Source of the DNA: Tamarix chinensis
Taxonomy: Eukaryota > Streptophyta > Magnoliopsida > Caryophyllales > Tamaricaceae
Assembly (NCBI GenBank): GCA_030549775.1
Contig: CM060177.1
Coordinates: forward strand, 70,291,638-70,355,637
DNA: 64,000 nucleotides
Direction of reading: 5' to 3'
Below, in pieces: positions 51,360-63,091 of the stretch. Every line of letters starts with the position of its first letter. The stretch's first letter is position 1. The translations under genes were made by a program, and so were the position numbers. Under the pieces are notes generated by a model, which was not told the DNA's origin, ran no database searches, and saw nothing but the letters and a program-made list of their open reading frames with translations.

Positions 51360-52620
51360 AATAAATTGGGAAGAAGGGTTGAGAAGGTTTAGGGTTCAAC
51401 CTTCGACTGGTGGTGAGGGGTGGCACCGGCGGTGGTGCACGGCGGTAGCGGCAAAGGCCGAAAAAAGAGAAGAAAAGGGGAAAAGTTAAATGGTGGGAAA
51501 AGGAAAGGTAGAATGAAGGTGGGAGTGGGGGTGTTTAGGGTTGCCCAGGTGGAGAGGAGTAAAATGAAGGTGGTGGCGCATAGTGGCGCTGGTGGTGGCC
51601 GAAAGAGAAAGAAGAAGAGAAAGAGAGGGAGAGGGAGGAAGAGGAAAATAAAGGTAGGGGAAGGTAGAGGGTGGTCTTTAGGGTTTTTTGGAAGGTGAAA
51701 GGGGTTGTGGAAGCAGCAGAAGTGGTGGTGGATGGTGGCGCGAAGGGTGGTAGGACAAAAAATAGGTTGATTGAGAAGAGAACTTTGCACGACTGGGGAG
51801 GCTCATACAAGAAGAATCGAGGGAGGGGAAATGTACAGTTGGGTAGAGGATGATGCAGGGAAGGATTAGGTTGGTGGAGTGGGTGGCGTGGTTGGCCGAA
51901 GGTGGCAGAATTAATGTTTGAAAAGGCAGCGGCGACAAGGGATGATTTCTGGGTTTTAGGGAGAAAAGGGTCGAGTTCAGGCTAGTTTGTGGATATTTAT
52001 AGGCTAAGGCATCGGATAAGGTCGAAGGTAAGAAGGGAGGATAGGGTAGGGGTGAGGGCACCGGTCGGTAACTATTGGCCGGCGAAAAATTCAAACAGGC
52101 TAGCATAAGTCGTTTCGTAGGAAAAAGAGAGGAGATCGTGCGAGAAGTAGGGAGATTTGGTTTGGGAAGAAATGGTCGACAAATCAGCGGGAAAAAGAGA
52201 GGGAAAATGGCCGGTCAAATGGCAAGATTGACGGCGGAATTTTCGGCCAATCGGGGAAGAAGTTGCTGGTGTGAACGGCGTGGACCGGGCAGCCGGGAAG
52301 AAAAGAAAAGAAGAGGAAAGATCGGACCGATCAGGCGGTGAGGGAGTGTTTAAATATAATACTGCGTTTTGGGGGAAGAAGAGGCAAGGCGCAACACAGC
52401 GTTCTGGGTCACTAAAGGAAGAAGGTAAAGAAGAAAGTCTGGGCCGCGGGAAGGAAATGGCCTGGGCTGAAGGAAGGAAAGGGGAGAGGGCTTGGGCCGT
52501 TGGGTTGGCCCATGTCGGGGGGAGGTAAGAAAAAGAAAAGAAGAAGAAAGAAAAAGAAAGAAAAAGGAAAGAAAAAGGGAGAAAGAAAAAGGGAAAGGGA
52601 AAAAGGAAAAGAGAAAAATA
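51360..52620 (+). repeat. GC- and purine-rich tract of LTR E
   Basis: G/A-rich + strand ending in aagaaaaagaaag runs, paralogous to 19620-20640. Frames on both strands (60-142 aa) are low-complexity and are not called as genes. Confidence 0.7.
51994..52001 (+). promoter_or_regulatory. TATA-like box of LTR E
   Basis: TATTTATA followed by ggctaaggcatcgg, matching the TATTTATAGGC of LTR B at the same relative position. It is the likely LTR promoter, inferred from conservation. Confidence 0.5.
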
Positions 52621-53055
52621 ATTAGGTTGGGTGTTTAAATTAATTTGAATATTTTGGATATTTAAAGGTAATAATATTTAAATAAAATAATATTAAATTT
52701 CCTTTCTAGGCTAATTTAGGGTTTTTGAAAGGTTTTTCATAAATTCTATTTTATTTAGCAAAACACCGTAATTTTCTTCAATTAAATTATTTATAAAATT
52801 CCTATTAATTTGGAACTATTTTCTCCTTCTTATTTTAAATAAAATAATTTATTTAATTAATTTTCAAAATAAAATCTTTAATTAGCCAAAATACCCAAAT
52901 TTCTCCTAATTAAAATACTTATAACTTTCTTCTTAATTTACCCTAATTAATTTCCTTTATATTTTAATAAAAATATTTTATTTAATTAATTTTTCTAATA
53001 AAATCCTATTTAACTATAGTTTTTAAAATTAGAATTTTTGGGACATTTCAATATT

Positions 53056-54491
53056 CCTCTTGAGTAGCATTACTATAGCTATTATACAATTCCTTAAAAT
53101 CATAATCATCCTCATAAATTGTTTTAATATGAGAAAAAACCTGATAGATAGGCATTTACTATATTTAACAAAGCATATCGCCAAGATAATACATCAACAA
53201 CTATATTATCACCTCTTTTCTTATACTTAATCACATAAGGAAAGATCGCAATAAACTCTATCCACTTTCCTGTTCTCCTATTTAACTTAGACTAACTTTT
53301 CAAATACTTAAATGCCTCCTGATTAGTGTTAATAAGAAATTCCTTAGGCCACAAATAATGTTGCCATACTTCTAAGGCTCTGACAAAGACAAATAACTCT
53401 TTCTCATAAGTAAAATAATTCAGTGTACCACCACTTAATTTCTCACTATAATAAGTAATTGGTCTACCCTTCTGAGAAAGAACAACGCCAACTCCAAGCC
53501 CTAAAGCATCACAATCTACCTCAAGTATTTTATCAAAATTTGTTAACACTACTACAGGTGCTTGGGTTAATTTTTCCTTAAGTATTTCAAAGGCCTTATG
53601 TTGTTCTAACCCCCATTTAAACCCATTATCTTTCTTAGTCACCGCGGTTAAAGGTGCAGCCAATGTACTAAAATTCATCAAAAACCTATGATAAAACAAA
53701 TGTAAACCATGAAAAATCATAACGTCAGTAATAGATTTGGGTATTGGCCGCTCCTAAATTTCTTTAAATTATCTTTATCAACTGAGATTCCATCCTTACG
53801 TATAAAAAACCCAAAAAGATTATACTATCTAAATAAAACCTTGACTTTGACAGATTCACATATAACTATTCCTCCTTAAAGACATCCAAAACCCTAAGAT
53901 GCTTCAAGTGTTTAGACATAGATTTACTCTAAATGAGTATGTCATAAAAGTATATAACCAAAAATATTTCCAATAAAATTCCAAAGGACATGATTCATGA
54001 GCCTCATAAAATTACTTGGAGCATTAGTAAACTCAAAAGGCATTACTAACCACTTATATAACCCAAAGTTTTTCTTAAAGGCATTTTCCACTCATCTTTT
54101 GGTTTCATTCTAATTTGACGATAACCACTTTTTAAATCAATTTTTGAAAACACTAAAACCCTATGTAATTGATCCAACACCTCATCAAGCCTAGGTATAT
54201 GATACCTATACTTAATGGTTATTTTTTTAATAGCCTTGCTATCTGTACACATCCTCCACCTTCCATCCTTCTTAGGGACTAAAAGAATAGGTAAAACACA
54301 ATAACTCATGGACTCTCTAATGTATCCATTATTCAATAATTTAGTAACCCGCCTTTTTATCTCCTTCACTTCCTTAGGATTATCCATATATGTAGGAATA
54401 TTGGGTATAATAGCCCCAGGAATAAAATTAGTTTGATATTCTATACCTCTTAAATAAGGTGATACATGGGGATTTTCTTCTAAAATAACTT
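53056..54491 (-). pseudogene. Gypsy reverse transcriptase and RNase H, decayed
   Basis: The minus strand carries 'PHVSPYLRGIEYQTNFIPGA' (about 54470-54410), then the RT palm (54046-54387) with 'LLVPKKDGRWRMCTD', 'YRYHIPRLDEVLD' and 'FSKIDLKSGYRQIRMK'. '[21 protein letters not shown]' follows after a shift. The catalytic YxDD box reads YFYD (53941-53952). 53292-53720 gives RNase H-like '[28 protein letters not shown]'. 'IEFIAIFPYVIKYKK' and a LS-WRYALL-like end follow, up to the LTR E insertion. Stops, shifts and the altered catalytic box show it is dead. Confidence 0.9.
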
Positions 54492-55211
54492 ATGATGTGG
54501 TTTTTATCAAAGTAACGGAAGGTTGGATCGAAATTTGTATTAGAAGCTGTCACTCACGATCTAATGCAAAAAGAAGAAGTGATTTAGTGGATTATGGACA
54601 AAGAAATTGATGTTACAAGATGAAGGTGTTCAGCAGATTTGAAGGTGTTCAAATGTGTCGTGTGAAGATAGATTTGAGGAAGGATTAATCCCGGATTATC
54701 CTTGCTCAATACAGACCCAAAAGGGAGGATTAGACTTTAGCTCTCTTGCTCAAAGTTTTATCAAAATTCTTATTATTCATTCTATTCAATTCTCCCTACA
54801 AATGTTGTGCACAAAAGGTATATATAGGAAAGAATAAGCTTGGCGGTGAGCTTCCTTAACCAGCCAAGTTTACCCACCTAATCCAGCCCATTAATCATGG
54901 TTGAATTAAGCCCTTATTAACCTTAATCCAAAGAATAATATCATTGGTTAAATGATACTAAGGATTAATATTACAAAGCTATACAATAGACTAAGATACA
55001 TACATGAAATTATAGCCATACCCTAACTTACATAAAATATACTTAGGGTTAGGGTTTACGACAAGTTTATAAAAATAATGAATATCATCACTCTATCTCT
55101 TGTTGTAATGTATCATCCCATGTATGTCATAGTCTTGCATGCCTTGGAATACTTGTACACATCAATGTGTATGAACATCATCTTCTTGCAAATATGTAAC
55201 ATACCTACAAG
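54492..55211. mobile_element. 720-bp unclassified insertion in gypsy pol
   Basis: The flanks aataactt at 54484-54491 and 55212-55219 are identical 8-bp direct repeats. The gypsy reading resumes across them (..NHSSY then VILEENPHVSPYL), so the 720 bp is foreign to pol. The interior has no coding sequence but contains gtatatatagg (about 54820) and several AATCC/GGATT-rich stretches. The ends atgatgtgg and acctacaag are not an inverted repeat. An 8-bp duplication suggests a hAT-like element with lost termini. A solo LTR with a fortuitously longer repeat is the alternative. Confidence 0.6.
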
Positions 55212-56150
55212 AATAACTTGAATGGTTTTTAATGTCAAGCATATTAGAATTATCAAGAATATTTAACATGATAGGCTCCAATATTATAAAAGCTAAATCA
55301 TCTTCCTTACCTTGAGGATTAGAATGAATAGGACAATCATTATGTTCAATGGATGCTCCTGCATCAACTTATAGTACTCATTCAACAAATCTCTAACATT
55401 ACCAAGTAAAGAATCTAGTAAATCAACTTGAAACTCATAATATTCCTTAAAAACCATTAGATATGTAGATTTATGTTCATCCAAAGCACGTTTAACCTCA
55501 CTTTTCTTAGCACAAAATCTTGAAAATTTCTTATACTCCTTAGAATTTTCCCTAAAATTTTAACTATACTTATTTAACTCCTCATAATTAGATTTCATCT
55601 TTACTTGATCGTCATAAATTTCTTTTGGAGTGAGGGTTTCTAATGAAATCTTCCTATCATCCTTATACAATGTATACCTATTCTTGTACCCATCATAAGT
55701 AACTTTCCTATCACACTACCAAGGTGTTCCTGATAATACATGAGCAACATGCATTGGCACTATATTACACAACACAAAATCCTCATATTTTCCCAATTTT
55801 AGATTTACCAGCACTTACCTAGTGACCTTAACAACCCCTAAATCATTTAACCACTAAAGCCTATAAGGTTTGGGGTGTTTAGTAGTTCATAATCCTAACT
55901 TAGACACCAAAAGTGTGTTGGCAACATTAATGCAATTTCCACTATCAATTGCCATATTAAAACATCTGTTATTTATTAAACACCTAGTATGATAGATATT
56001 ATCTATTTGCACAACATTATGATCAGGCAACTAATTACTAGTCAATGCCCTACATACCAAAAAAATATCACGGTTAATAGGCATCTTAATTTCTTTATTA
56101 GAATAATCACAGTTTTCCCCACTCAGTACATTCTAAATCCTCACTTTTAG
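55212..56150 (-). pseudogene. Gypsy protease and linker, decayed
   Basis: The minus strand gives a protease-type 'DSGNCINVANTLLVSKLGL' (about 55945-55890) and 'LKLGKYEDFVLCNIVPMHVAHVLSG' (about 55830-55730). 'YDGYKNRYTLYKDD..ISLETLTPKEIYDDQVKMK' follows (about 55695-55590), with a charged linker (55293-55484). This block order (protease, then a long linker before RT) is normal for plant chromovirus-like elements. Stops are scattered through it. Confidence 0.8.
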
Positions 56151-57303
56151 ATTCCAAATCAATATCACTAGGTTCCCCGATTAATATATTCCTCCTATTA
56201 GGGCACTTAGAAGCTATATGTCCAAGACCACCAAACTTAAAATCTTTGATATCTCTAGCCCTTGTTGGTATACTAGTACTACTAGATGCAATGGTATTAC
56301 CCTTATCATTTTTAATCCCAAATTTAGAATCATTGTTATGACCCTTAAATTTAGATCTATCATTATTCTTCTACTTACCCAAATTGTAACCACCAAAATC
56401 CCCCTAGAGTTATTCTTAAAACCAAATCTAGGTGGTTTAAATTGCCTAGTCCTTTTAATTTTCCCTTTTATCTTAATAGTAATGTTTACTATCTCCTCTA
56501 ATGTCCCATATGGATATAATTCTACCTTATCAATAATTTTACAATTCTAGCCATTTAAAAACCTAGCCATTTTTGCATCTTCATCCTCAATAATACCAAC
56601 CTTAATTAAAGCCATTTCTAAGTCCTTAAAGTATTCATCAACACTCTTAATTCCTTGATTTTGAGTATGAAATATCCTATATAGCCCCTATAATAGTAAT
56701 TAGGTATGAATCTCCTAATGACTTAAACATATTCCAAGTCTGTATAGGTGGTTCCTCACTTCTACATCCAATTAACACTAGGTTATAATAATAAGATCAA
56801 GCATGATATGTAAATTCTACAACTGCCACCTTTATTTTATTCTCATTCGAGTAGTTATGACATTAAAAAACTAGTTTTATTTTTCTATCCCATTCAAAAT
56901 AATAATCTAGATCACTTGTTCCATTAAAACTGGTTATATTAAACTTAATACTACCTAGGCTCCTATCAATTTGATATATTTCATGGTTGTTCCTATTACA
57001 TTACCTAGGATGCCTATCACCATTAATAAACACTTGATCCTCAAACTCGTCTAAGTCATTAGAGGGTGGTACTCTATGTCGAGGTTCAATAGGAACTCTA
57101 CCAAGCATACCAGTAGATTCATTAGTTCTAGCACCTTGCAAGTTATTAAATCTAGCATCTTATTCCCCTAATCTTTGTTCAAAATTAGCAGATATGGCAA
57201 CACATTGTACAGTCAATTGTTCCTAAAAGGACCTAATTGTTTCTAGTTTATCGTTAGCAAGTAAAGGTACTGATTGGTTCACAGAATGATAGTCATGAGA
57301 CAT
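56151..57303 (-). pseudogene. Gypsy gag, decayed
   Basis: A start codon at 57303 opens MSHDYHSVNQSVPLL.. and reaches a stop after about 27 codons. Downstream pieces keep a capsid-like composition. A single zinc knuckle lies at about 56203-56244 and reads DFKFGGLGHIASKC. The first two Cys of the CCHC knuckle are lost, while His and the last Cys remain. The 5' leader was long, and LTR F is inserted in it. Confidence 0.75.
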
Positions 57304-57889
57304 TTTATCAATTATTAGTTATCCTCTAACAATGATCACATAATAAACATGCATAGTACAATACTTAATCCAAACAAGCACGACAACAACATTTAGTATG
57401 CAAGATTCATTCGTGCAACAACAGATAATGAGATAATAAAGAATCAGCAAAAAACAAATAGAAATAAGAAAAGAGGAACAAAAAAAGAAATAAAGGAAAA
57501 TGTTACAAATGGGTGAAGGGAAAAGGATACAGATAAGTCAAAATAGACTTTGACATATATGAATGAATATATAATACCCAAAACTTTAAAAACCTATTAT
57601 TTAATAAATAATCCTCATTTGGGATAGTTTAAGTTTCAAAATTTATTTAAATTAATTATTTTATAGATTTTTGAGTACCTAAAAATTGATATAAATATTT
57701 AATAAATTAAAATAAATATTTTGTTATTTTATCATACTCATTTTATTTAAATAGTTTTCCAAACTAATATTTTACTAAAATTTTCCTTTTAAAACCAATA
57801 TATTAAATTCTAATAAATTAATTTATTTATCTATCAAAAATATTAAATACGTTTATTTTAATTTATTTTTTATTTTCATTTTCTACCTT

Positions 57890-59160
57890 TCTTTTTCCTT
57901 TTTCCTTTTTTCTCCTTTTTTCTCCTTTTTCTTTTTCCTTTTCCTTTTTCTTTTTTTTTCCTCAGGCTACCCCTTTTCTACCTTCCTTGCGTGCGGGGTT
58001 GTATCCCGCCTTCCTTCCTTGCGTGCCTCTCCTCCCCCTCCTTCCTTTCCCTTTCTTGTCCTTTTCCTATGTGACCTCCCTAGCCCATCATCCCCTTATT
58101 CTTTTTCTTTCTTTTCTTCTCCCCCTGTTTGGGGCAGCCTAACCTCCCTACCTTTCTTTCCTCTCCCTCGTGCATGCGGGTTGGTTCGTTGCCCTTTCTT
58201 CTGCCTTCCCGGCCGACCTGCCCTTCCTTTCCTTTCTTTCTCTCCTTCTTCTTCCATCCTATTTTGTCTTCGACCACTACACGTCTACCTGCGACTCCAC
58301 CATGCCTCCTATAGCTACTTGCACCACCTACCTTCCCTCTACAATCTGCTTTCTCTTCCTCTCTCTCCTGACACCCCTTTCCTTCCTTTTTGGGGCCATA
58401 CAAGCCCCTACACCGCATACCCTTCCTTCCCTTTTCTTTCCTTCCTTCTCCCTACAACAGCCACCCTACCGCCTATAGCCAGCTACCTAGCTAGTGGCCT
58501 ACCTTCCCTCCTCTCCCTATCATTTTTTTATTCTCCATTACTTCATTTTTGTACTACTTGAGCCCTCCTTCTCCCTCTATCGATCCCTTCTTCTCCCTTC
58601 TCACCCTCTTCTCCTCTTCCCCTTTTTTTGCTCTCCCACCCTCAACCACCACTGCTACCTCCCAAACAAACACCAACACCACCTCCTTGACACCCCACCC
58701 ACCTCCTTGCACCACCCCATTAGCACACTTGCCCATATAGCCCCTTCCCTTCCTTCCTTTTCTTTCCTCTCCTTCGCAGCCTCCACTCTACACCACCATC
58801 GTCTACCGCCCTCCTTCCACTTCTATCACCACCAAAGCCCGTAATCCACTCCCTGAAACTCCCCTATCACCATCTTACCTCCCTTGGCTAAAACCCATTA
58901 CTGTAGCTTCTCCCCTCCATTCTTCTTTTCCCTTCCCTCTCCTCCTCCACCACACTTGCATCCATTTTTCCCAGCTTACAATTGCTACCTCTGTCGCCTT
59001 GGGCTGCAAATCATCCACCCTGACCACCTACTATACTCCTACTCCCTCCCTACACTCAGCCACTACCCTAACTCCCCTCCACCTACTCTCCACCTCACCC
59101 CCAAAACCCTAACTCGAACCTACCTCTCCCATCTCTCCACTTCTTCCCTCCAATCCCTTC
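57890..59160 (-). repeat. Pyrimidine-rich tract of LTR F
   Basis: C/T-rich on the + strand (purine-rich on the element's own strand), equivalent to the purine tracts of the forward copies. The long + strand frames (58019-58561, 58494-58844 and others) are Ser/Pro/Leu/Phe low-complexity shadows. Confidence 0.75.
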
Positions 59161-59869
59161 TCCCTAAAATTTCATGGATGTAACTCGCACTACATGAGCA
59201 GCGTAGCCTTGCCTTCCATTTTGAGCATGTTGGTTTAATTTTTTGAGGTATAATAATGGTTATCATTAGTGTGTGTTTAATTAAGTTTTGGATAAAGTTT
59301 TATTCTTTTGATTTTTCTACTTTTAATATGATAAGTATTGATATTATTTTTAGGCATTACTTTTACTAATCAAGGCTTAAACCTTTAACTGGGATACTAG
59401 TAAGGTTGGATTATTATAGGAAATAAGGTAACTATTACACCCCATTAAAATGTGTGGATATATATATATGCTCGAACATTAGGATTTGAATATGATTTAT
59501 ATGCATGATATATATTGTTAAGTATATTATATTTAGTGGTAAATGTTGGTTCATGAGAAGAAAAGTATGTTATTTTGTGTGCAATGTGCATAAATAATGC
59601 TTAAGGGAGGAGCTTGTTGTTAATGATAAGGTTAAATACATATGTATGATATGATATACTAATGTGGTCATTTGTTGCATAAAATAATGTCAATATGAGA
59701 CCTAGGGGCATTTTGGTAAAATTTCTTGTGCTAAAGTTGTGAACTAAATAAGTGGGCGTGGTAGGTGCTAATAAGTATTATGATAAATAATAATAGTTGG
59801 TGGTGTTAGATGATGTATATGGACCATATATATTGATATTTATATGCTAATGGTATTTTGGTAAAATTG

Positions 59870-60680
59870 GCATAATAAGGGTAACATGGTAATTTATAAG
59901 GGTAAAGGGGATAAAAAGGTAAATGAATAAGGAGAGAATTTTAGTAATTTTTCATGGAAAAGTGGATAATTTGGTAATTTTTTGGAGTAAAGAAGGTATG
60001 TTGGTAAATTAAAAAAAGGAAGGGTATTTTGGTAATTTTGTAAAGTAGAGGGGTAAAATGGAGAGTTAAGAAAAGAGAAGGGTATTTTAGTAATTTGGCA
60101 TAAAGGAAGGGTATTTTGGTAATTATGTATAGTAAAGGGGGTAAAATGGTAATTTAATATAAAGGAAGGGTATTTTGTAATTAGGTAAAGTAAAAGGGGT
60201 AAAATGGTAATGTCATCAACTGAAAGGGTAACTTGGTAAATTTTAATTAGTAAAGAGGGAAAATTGGTAAATTAACCAACCTAAAGGGTAATTTGGTAAT
60301 TTTAAATAAGTACGGAGGGTAAATTTGTAAATTAACCAACCAAAAGGATAATTTTGTAGTTTTAATAACTAAAAAGGGCAATGTGGTAAATTAACTAGCT
60401 AAAGGGGGTAATTTGGTAATCTTAATAAGTGAGAAGAGCAATTTGGTAATTTAGCCAACCAAAAAGGTGATTAGATAAATTTAATAAGTATAGAGGATAA
60501 TTTGGTAATCTAACACATGCAAGGGGTAATTTGGTAATTATGCAAGCATGAAGGGTAATATGGTAAATTGGAAAATGAATAGGGGTGACTTAGTAATTTT
60601 ACAAACAAGGGGTATTGTAGTAATTTTGTAAAGATGATATAGGTAAATCGGTAACTTGTGTTTAACATGTCATTGGATTA
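59870..60680 (-). repeat. gtaatttggtaa tandem array in LTR F
   Basis: About 13-20 degenerate units of about 30 bp, often paired into a period of about 60 bp. They have the form '(a)aagggtaatttggtaatttt-aataagta' alternating with 'ggtaaattaaccaacc'. In forward orientation this corresponds to 'aaaattaccaaaatgcccct' motifs, which LTR A's 146-bp units also contain. Confidence 0.85.
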
Positions 60681-61044
60681 AATGAGTTTCATAATCAGAC
60701 ATAAGTAATAGTGAATAATATGGTAAGGGTATTTGGTAAGTTAGTGAGTCTCATAAGAGAAGGGCCTAACCTAGGGTTGGATGGATAATTAAGGGCGTGA
60801 TGTAGTGTTTATCTTATAATTATGCAAGAGGTGCCTATTTTGTAAGTATGCATGGAAATGTGTGTTGGATATGTTGAAGTACGTGTTAGGGTGTATGCCA
60901 TGATCCTTGATATGGAATGCTTGATTCTATGACCATTATATCTTTGTGTCTCTGGATTTGTGACCTTTTTCCTTCCCTCAAATGAAATATATGGACGGGT
61001 TGAATAAGACATAAATAAAGTACTAATTACATTAATTGAAAGAT

Positions 61045-61400
61045 TATTGAGCCGGACCCACACCGATCCATCGGCATAATAGTGGCTAGGTGTAAGATGC
61101 CTTAGGGACCGATCCACTTGCGATTAATAGTGTTCAGGTGTGTATTGTCCTATATGTTTCCTATCTACCAATTATAATAATGGGGGATCTCGAGATTTAT
61201 AAATCAAACGTGGGATATTAATAAATTATGGAGAGAAACTAATCACTTATAGTAGAACAACATGTGAGTCCCTGTTAGACCAATCCACCGACGAATAATA
61301 GTGGCCAGGTATAGGGAACATTGGAGAGTGATCCACCGGTAAATAATAGTGGTCAAGTGTGTGTTGTCCTATATGTTTTTGATCCACCAGCTATAATAGT
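61045..61400 (-). repeat. Family minisatellite in LTR F
   Basis: About five or six units such as 'gatccaccgacgaataatagtggccagg', the reverse complement of the CCACTATTAT..GGTGGATCGGT core seen in LTRs B and E. Confidence 0.85.
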
Positions 61401-62176
61401 AGGGTTCCCGCACTCACATGGATATAATTCGAAATATGATGATTGAACAATGATTAATTAATGGCTTAATACCAAAAGTATTGATTTCACATTATGATCT
61501 ATTGATATGGCATGAGTTGGTTTCAGTGCTTGTCCTTTCTTGGGTATATGATGGAATTGCTAAGTATATGTATTTTTATGTTATGCATCTTCTATCGTAT
61601 ATAGTGGTGCCTTATGCATTGGTTTTGGTGTTGATTGTGATTTTCCTACGTCTGCATATTATATTGTTCTATGTCATTATCTATCATTGTGTTGCATGCG
61701 GGCCTACCTTTCAGTTTGGTTTAAAGGGGTTACTAAGTACCCTAGTACTAAAAGGGTCCCACTTGTGGGCCCCTGCCTATTTAATGGACAATATCCCTTG
61801 CATGTCTATTTTAGGTGCTACTCAAGTGGGCTTTGTGTACAAGCATAAGAATTATCTAGAAATGATTCAGGGTTTTCTCTTTTGCCTTTTATTCCTTTGT
61901 TAAAATGATCTCTATTATTGTAACCACTAATAGTGGGTTTTATTCATGTTAAGTGTTTATTGCGCTACTTTGATTCAATAAAGTTTGATTTTGAGAAAAT
62001 TGTATTTTGAGCCTTTAGCCTTAGCACATTGTACTAGAATGGTAGGATGAAACAAGTTTTGTACTAAGTGTGGTGGTAATATCTTCAAAATTTAAGGTTT
62101 TAGCTTTTTGCTTATGCTATTTTCTTTAAATAAAATAAAATTTTTTAATAGTGAATTTTAGTGGTATTATAGAAAA

Positions 62177-63077
62177 TACACTTATCTAACCTATTATACA
62201 ATCTTCAGAATAAGAAGAAAACAACAAACCTCACAATTATCAAGCAAGAAATCAAGTTCCGATATTGCAAGAGATAAAAAAGGGAAGAAGTTACTACACT
62301 AAGGAATTTTGGTGATGAACTTTCCAAGCAAAATAAAATATGAGTGTCCCCTCTTCTTGGAAAAAAGATCTCTATAGTTGATTGCTCAGATCGCTGGTGT
62401 ATGCTAAATCTACACATATAATCATACCTTCTCAGTGTAGAGTCGAACTAAATTTACGAGAGAATATACTAGATTATAAAAATAAAGGGAGAGCAAATAA
62501 ATATAGTAAAGAGTTGAAAAGTCTTTGAACTTCACAGAAATCCTTTGAATTCTATAGGTTTGATGTTAATAATGTCGTGGTGAAAGAATATCACTAGTAA
62601 TGGCGGACATGATGCCAATTATCAATGAATTATGGTTGATTCGACTAGAAATGAGTAGATCTATAGAAAACTTTCAGATCTGAAGAAATTCCAACAAATC
62701 GTGGAAAACAAAAACTCAATTTGAACAAAGCTGGAACAAAAACAGATAGATGTGAGTAAGATAAAAACAAATAAGTACAAATCATTTCAGATTTGCTTCA
62801 AAACCCTCGATCTAGTTGAGACTTTAATAGATCGAGCAAATATGTTTCAAATCGGGCCTCAACAAATAATTTACTTGACTCAAAACCAAGAACCAAACCA
62901 TGATTTGTTTGATATTGAAAATATTCAACAAATTACCAAAAAAAAATATAGGAATTCCTAGATGGGATCCTTCAAGAAAAAATGCACTCTGACTTAAGTT
63001 TGTTAGAATATTCGAGGCAAGATAAAAAAACTATCGCTGAAAAAAAAATCACAAGAAAAACCAATTAAAGAGCCTAG
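62177..63077 (-). other. Gypsy 5' leader
   Basis: Non-coding DNA between the primer-binding site and the LTR F insertion. With 57304-57564 it makes a leader of about 1.15 kb upstream of gag. Short frames here show no recognisable domain. Confidence 0.6.
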
Positions 63078-63089
63078 GCTCTGATACCA
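63078..63089 (-). other. Gypsy primer-binding site (initiator tRNA-Met)
   Basis: The minus strand reads TGGTATCAGAGC, the classic complement of the 3' end of plant initiator tRNA-Met. It lies two bases from the 5' LTR. Confidence 0.9.
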
Positions 63090-63091
63090 AA

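Larger units (their letters stand above)
47455..53050 (+). mobile_element. Giant solo LTR, copy E (5.60 kb), inside gypsy pol
   Basis: It begins TGTAACACCCC and ends GGGACATTTCA, with exact atatt duplications (47450-47454 and 53051-53055). Removing it restores continuity of the gypsy integrase reading. The head (about 47455-47605) has the family block ending 'ctaagtgctaaggctaaaa'. It then holds the minisatellite (48185-48590), a 30-bp repeat array, a run of ggtcaac motifs, AAT arrays, a purine-rich tract with TATTTATA, and the AT-rich tail. It is about 0.5 kb longer than A and B (net), mostly from repeat arrays. No coding sequence was found. Confidence 0.92.
57570..62171 (-). mobile_element. 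Giant solo LTR, copy F (4.60 kb, reversed), in gypsy leader
   Basis: In reverse orientation its ends read TATAATACCAC at the right edge (62171 inward) and GGGTATTATA at the left, so the usual TG and CA are mutated to TA. The 5-bp flanks gaata (57565-57569) and gaaaa (62172-62176) differ at one position. The family head appears reversed at about 62015-62171, including 'gcctttagccttagcac' and 'tactaagtgtggtggtaat'. The minisatellite, a gtaatttggtaa array and a pyrimidine-rich tract follow towards the left. The decayed ends suggest it is older than B and E. Confidence 0.85.

Noticed and set aside
51389..52528. Several frames of 84-142 aa on both strands
   Set aside because: Same explanation as in LTR B: purine/pyrimidine bias removes stops, and no domain is recognisable.
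58019..58844. 180-aa and 116-aa Ser/Pro/Leu/Phe-rich frames, with a possible secreted-protein look
   Set aside because: They are the complement of the purine-rich tract of reversed LTR F. Hydrophobicity comes from TTC/CTT repeats.
61481..61903. 140-aa hydrophobic plus-strand frame
   Set aside because: It lies inside LTR F, just before its conserved head. No membrane-protein family is recognisable, and the equivalent segment in other copies is not open.
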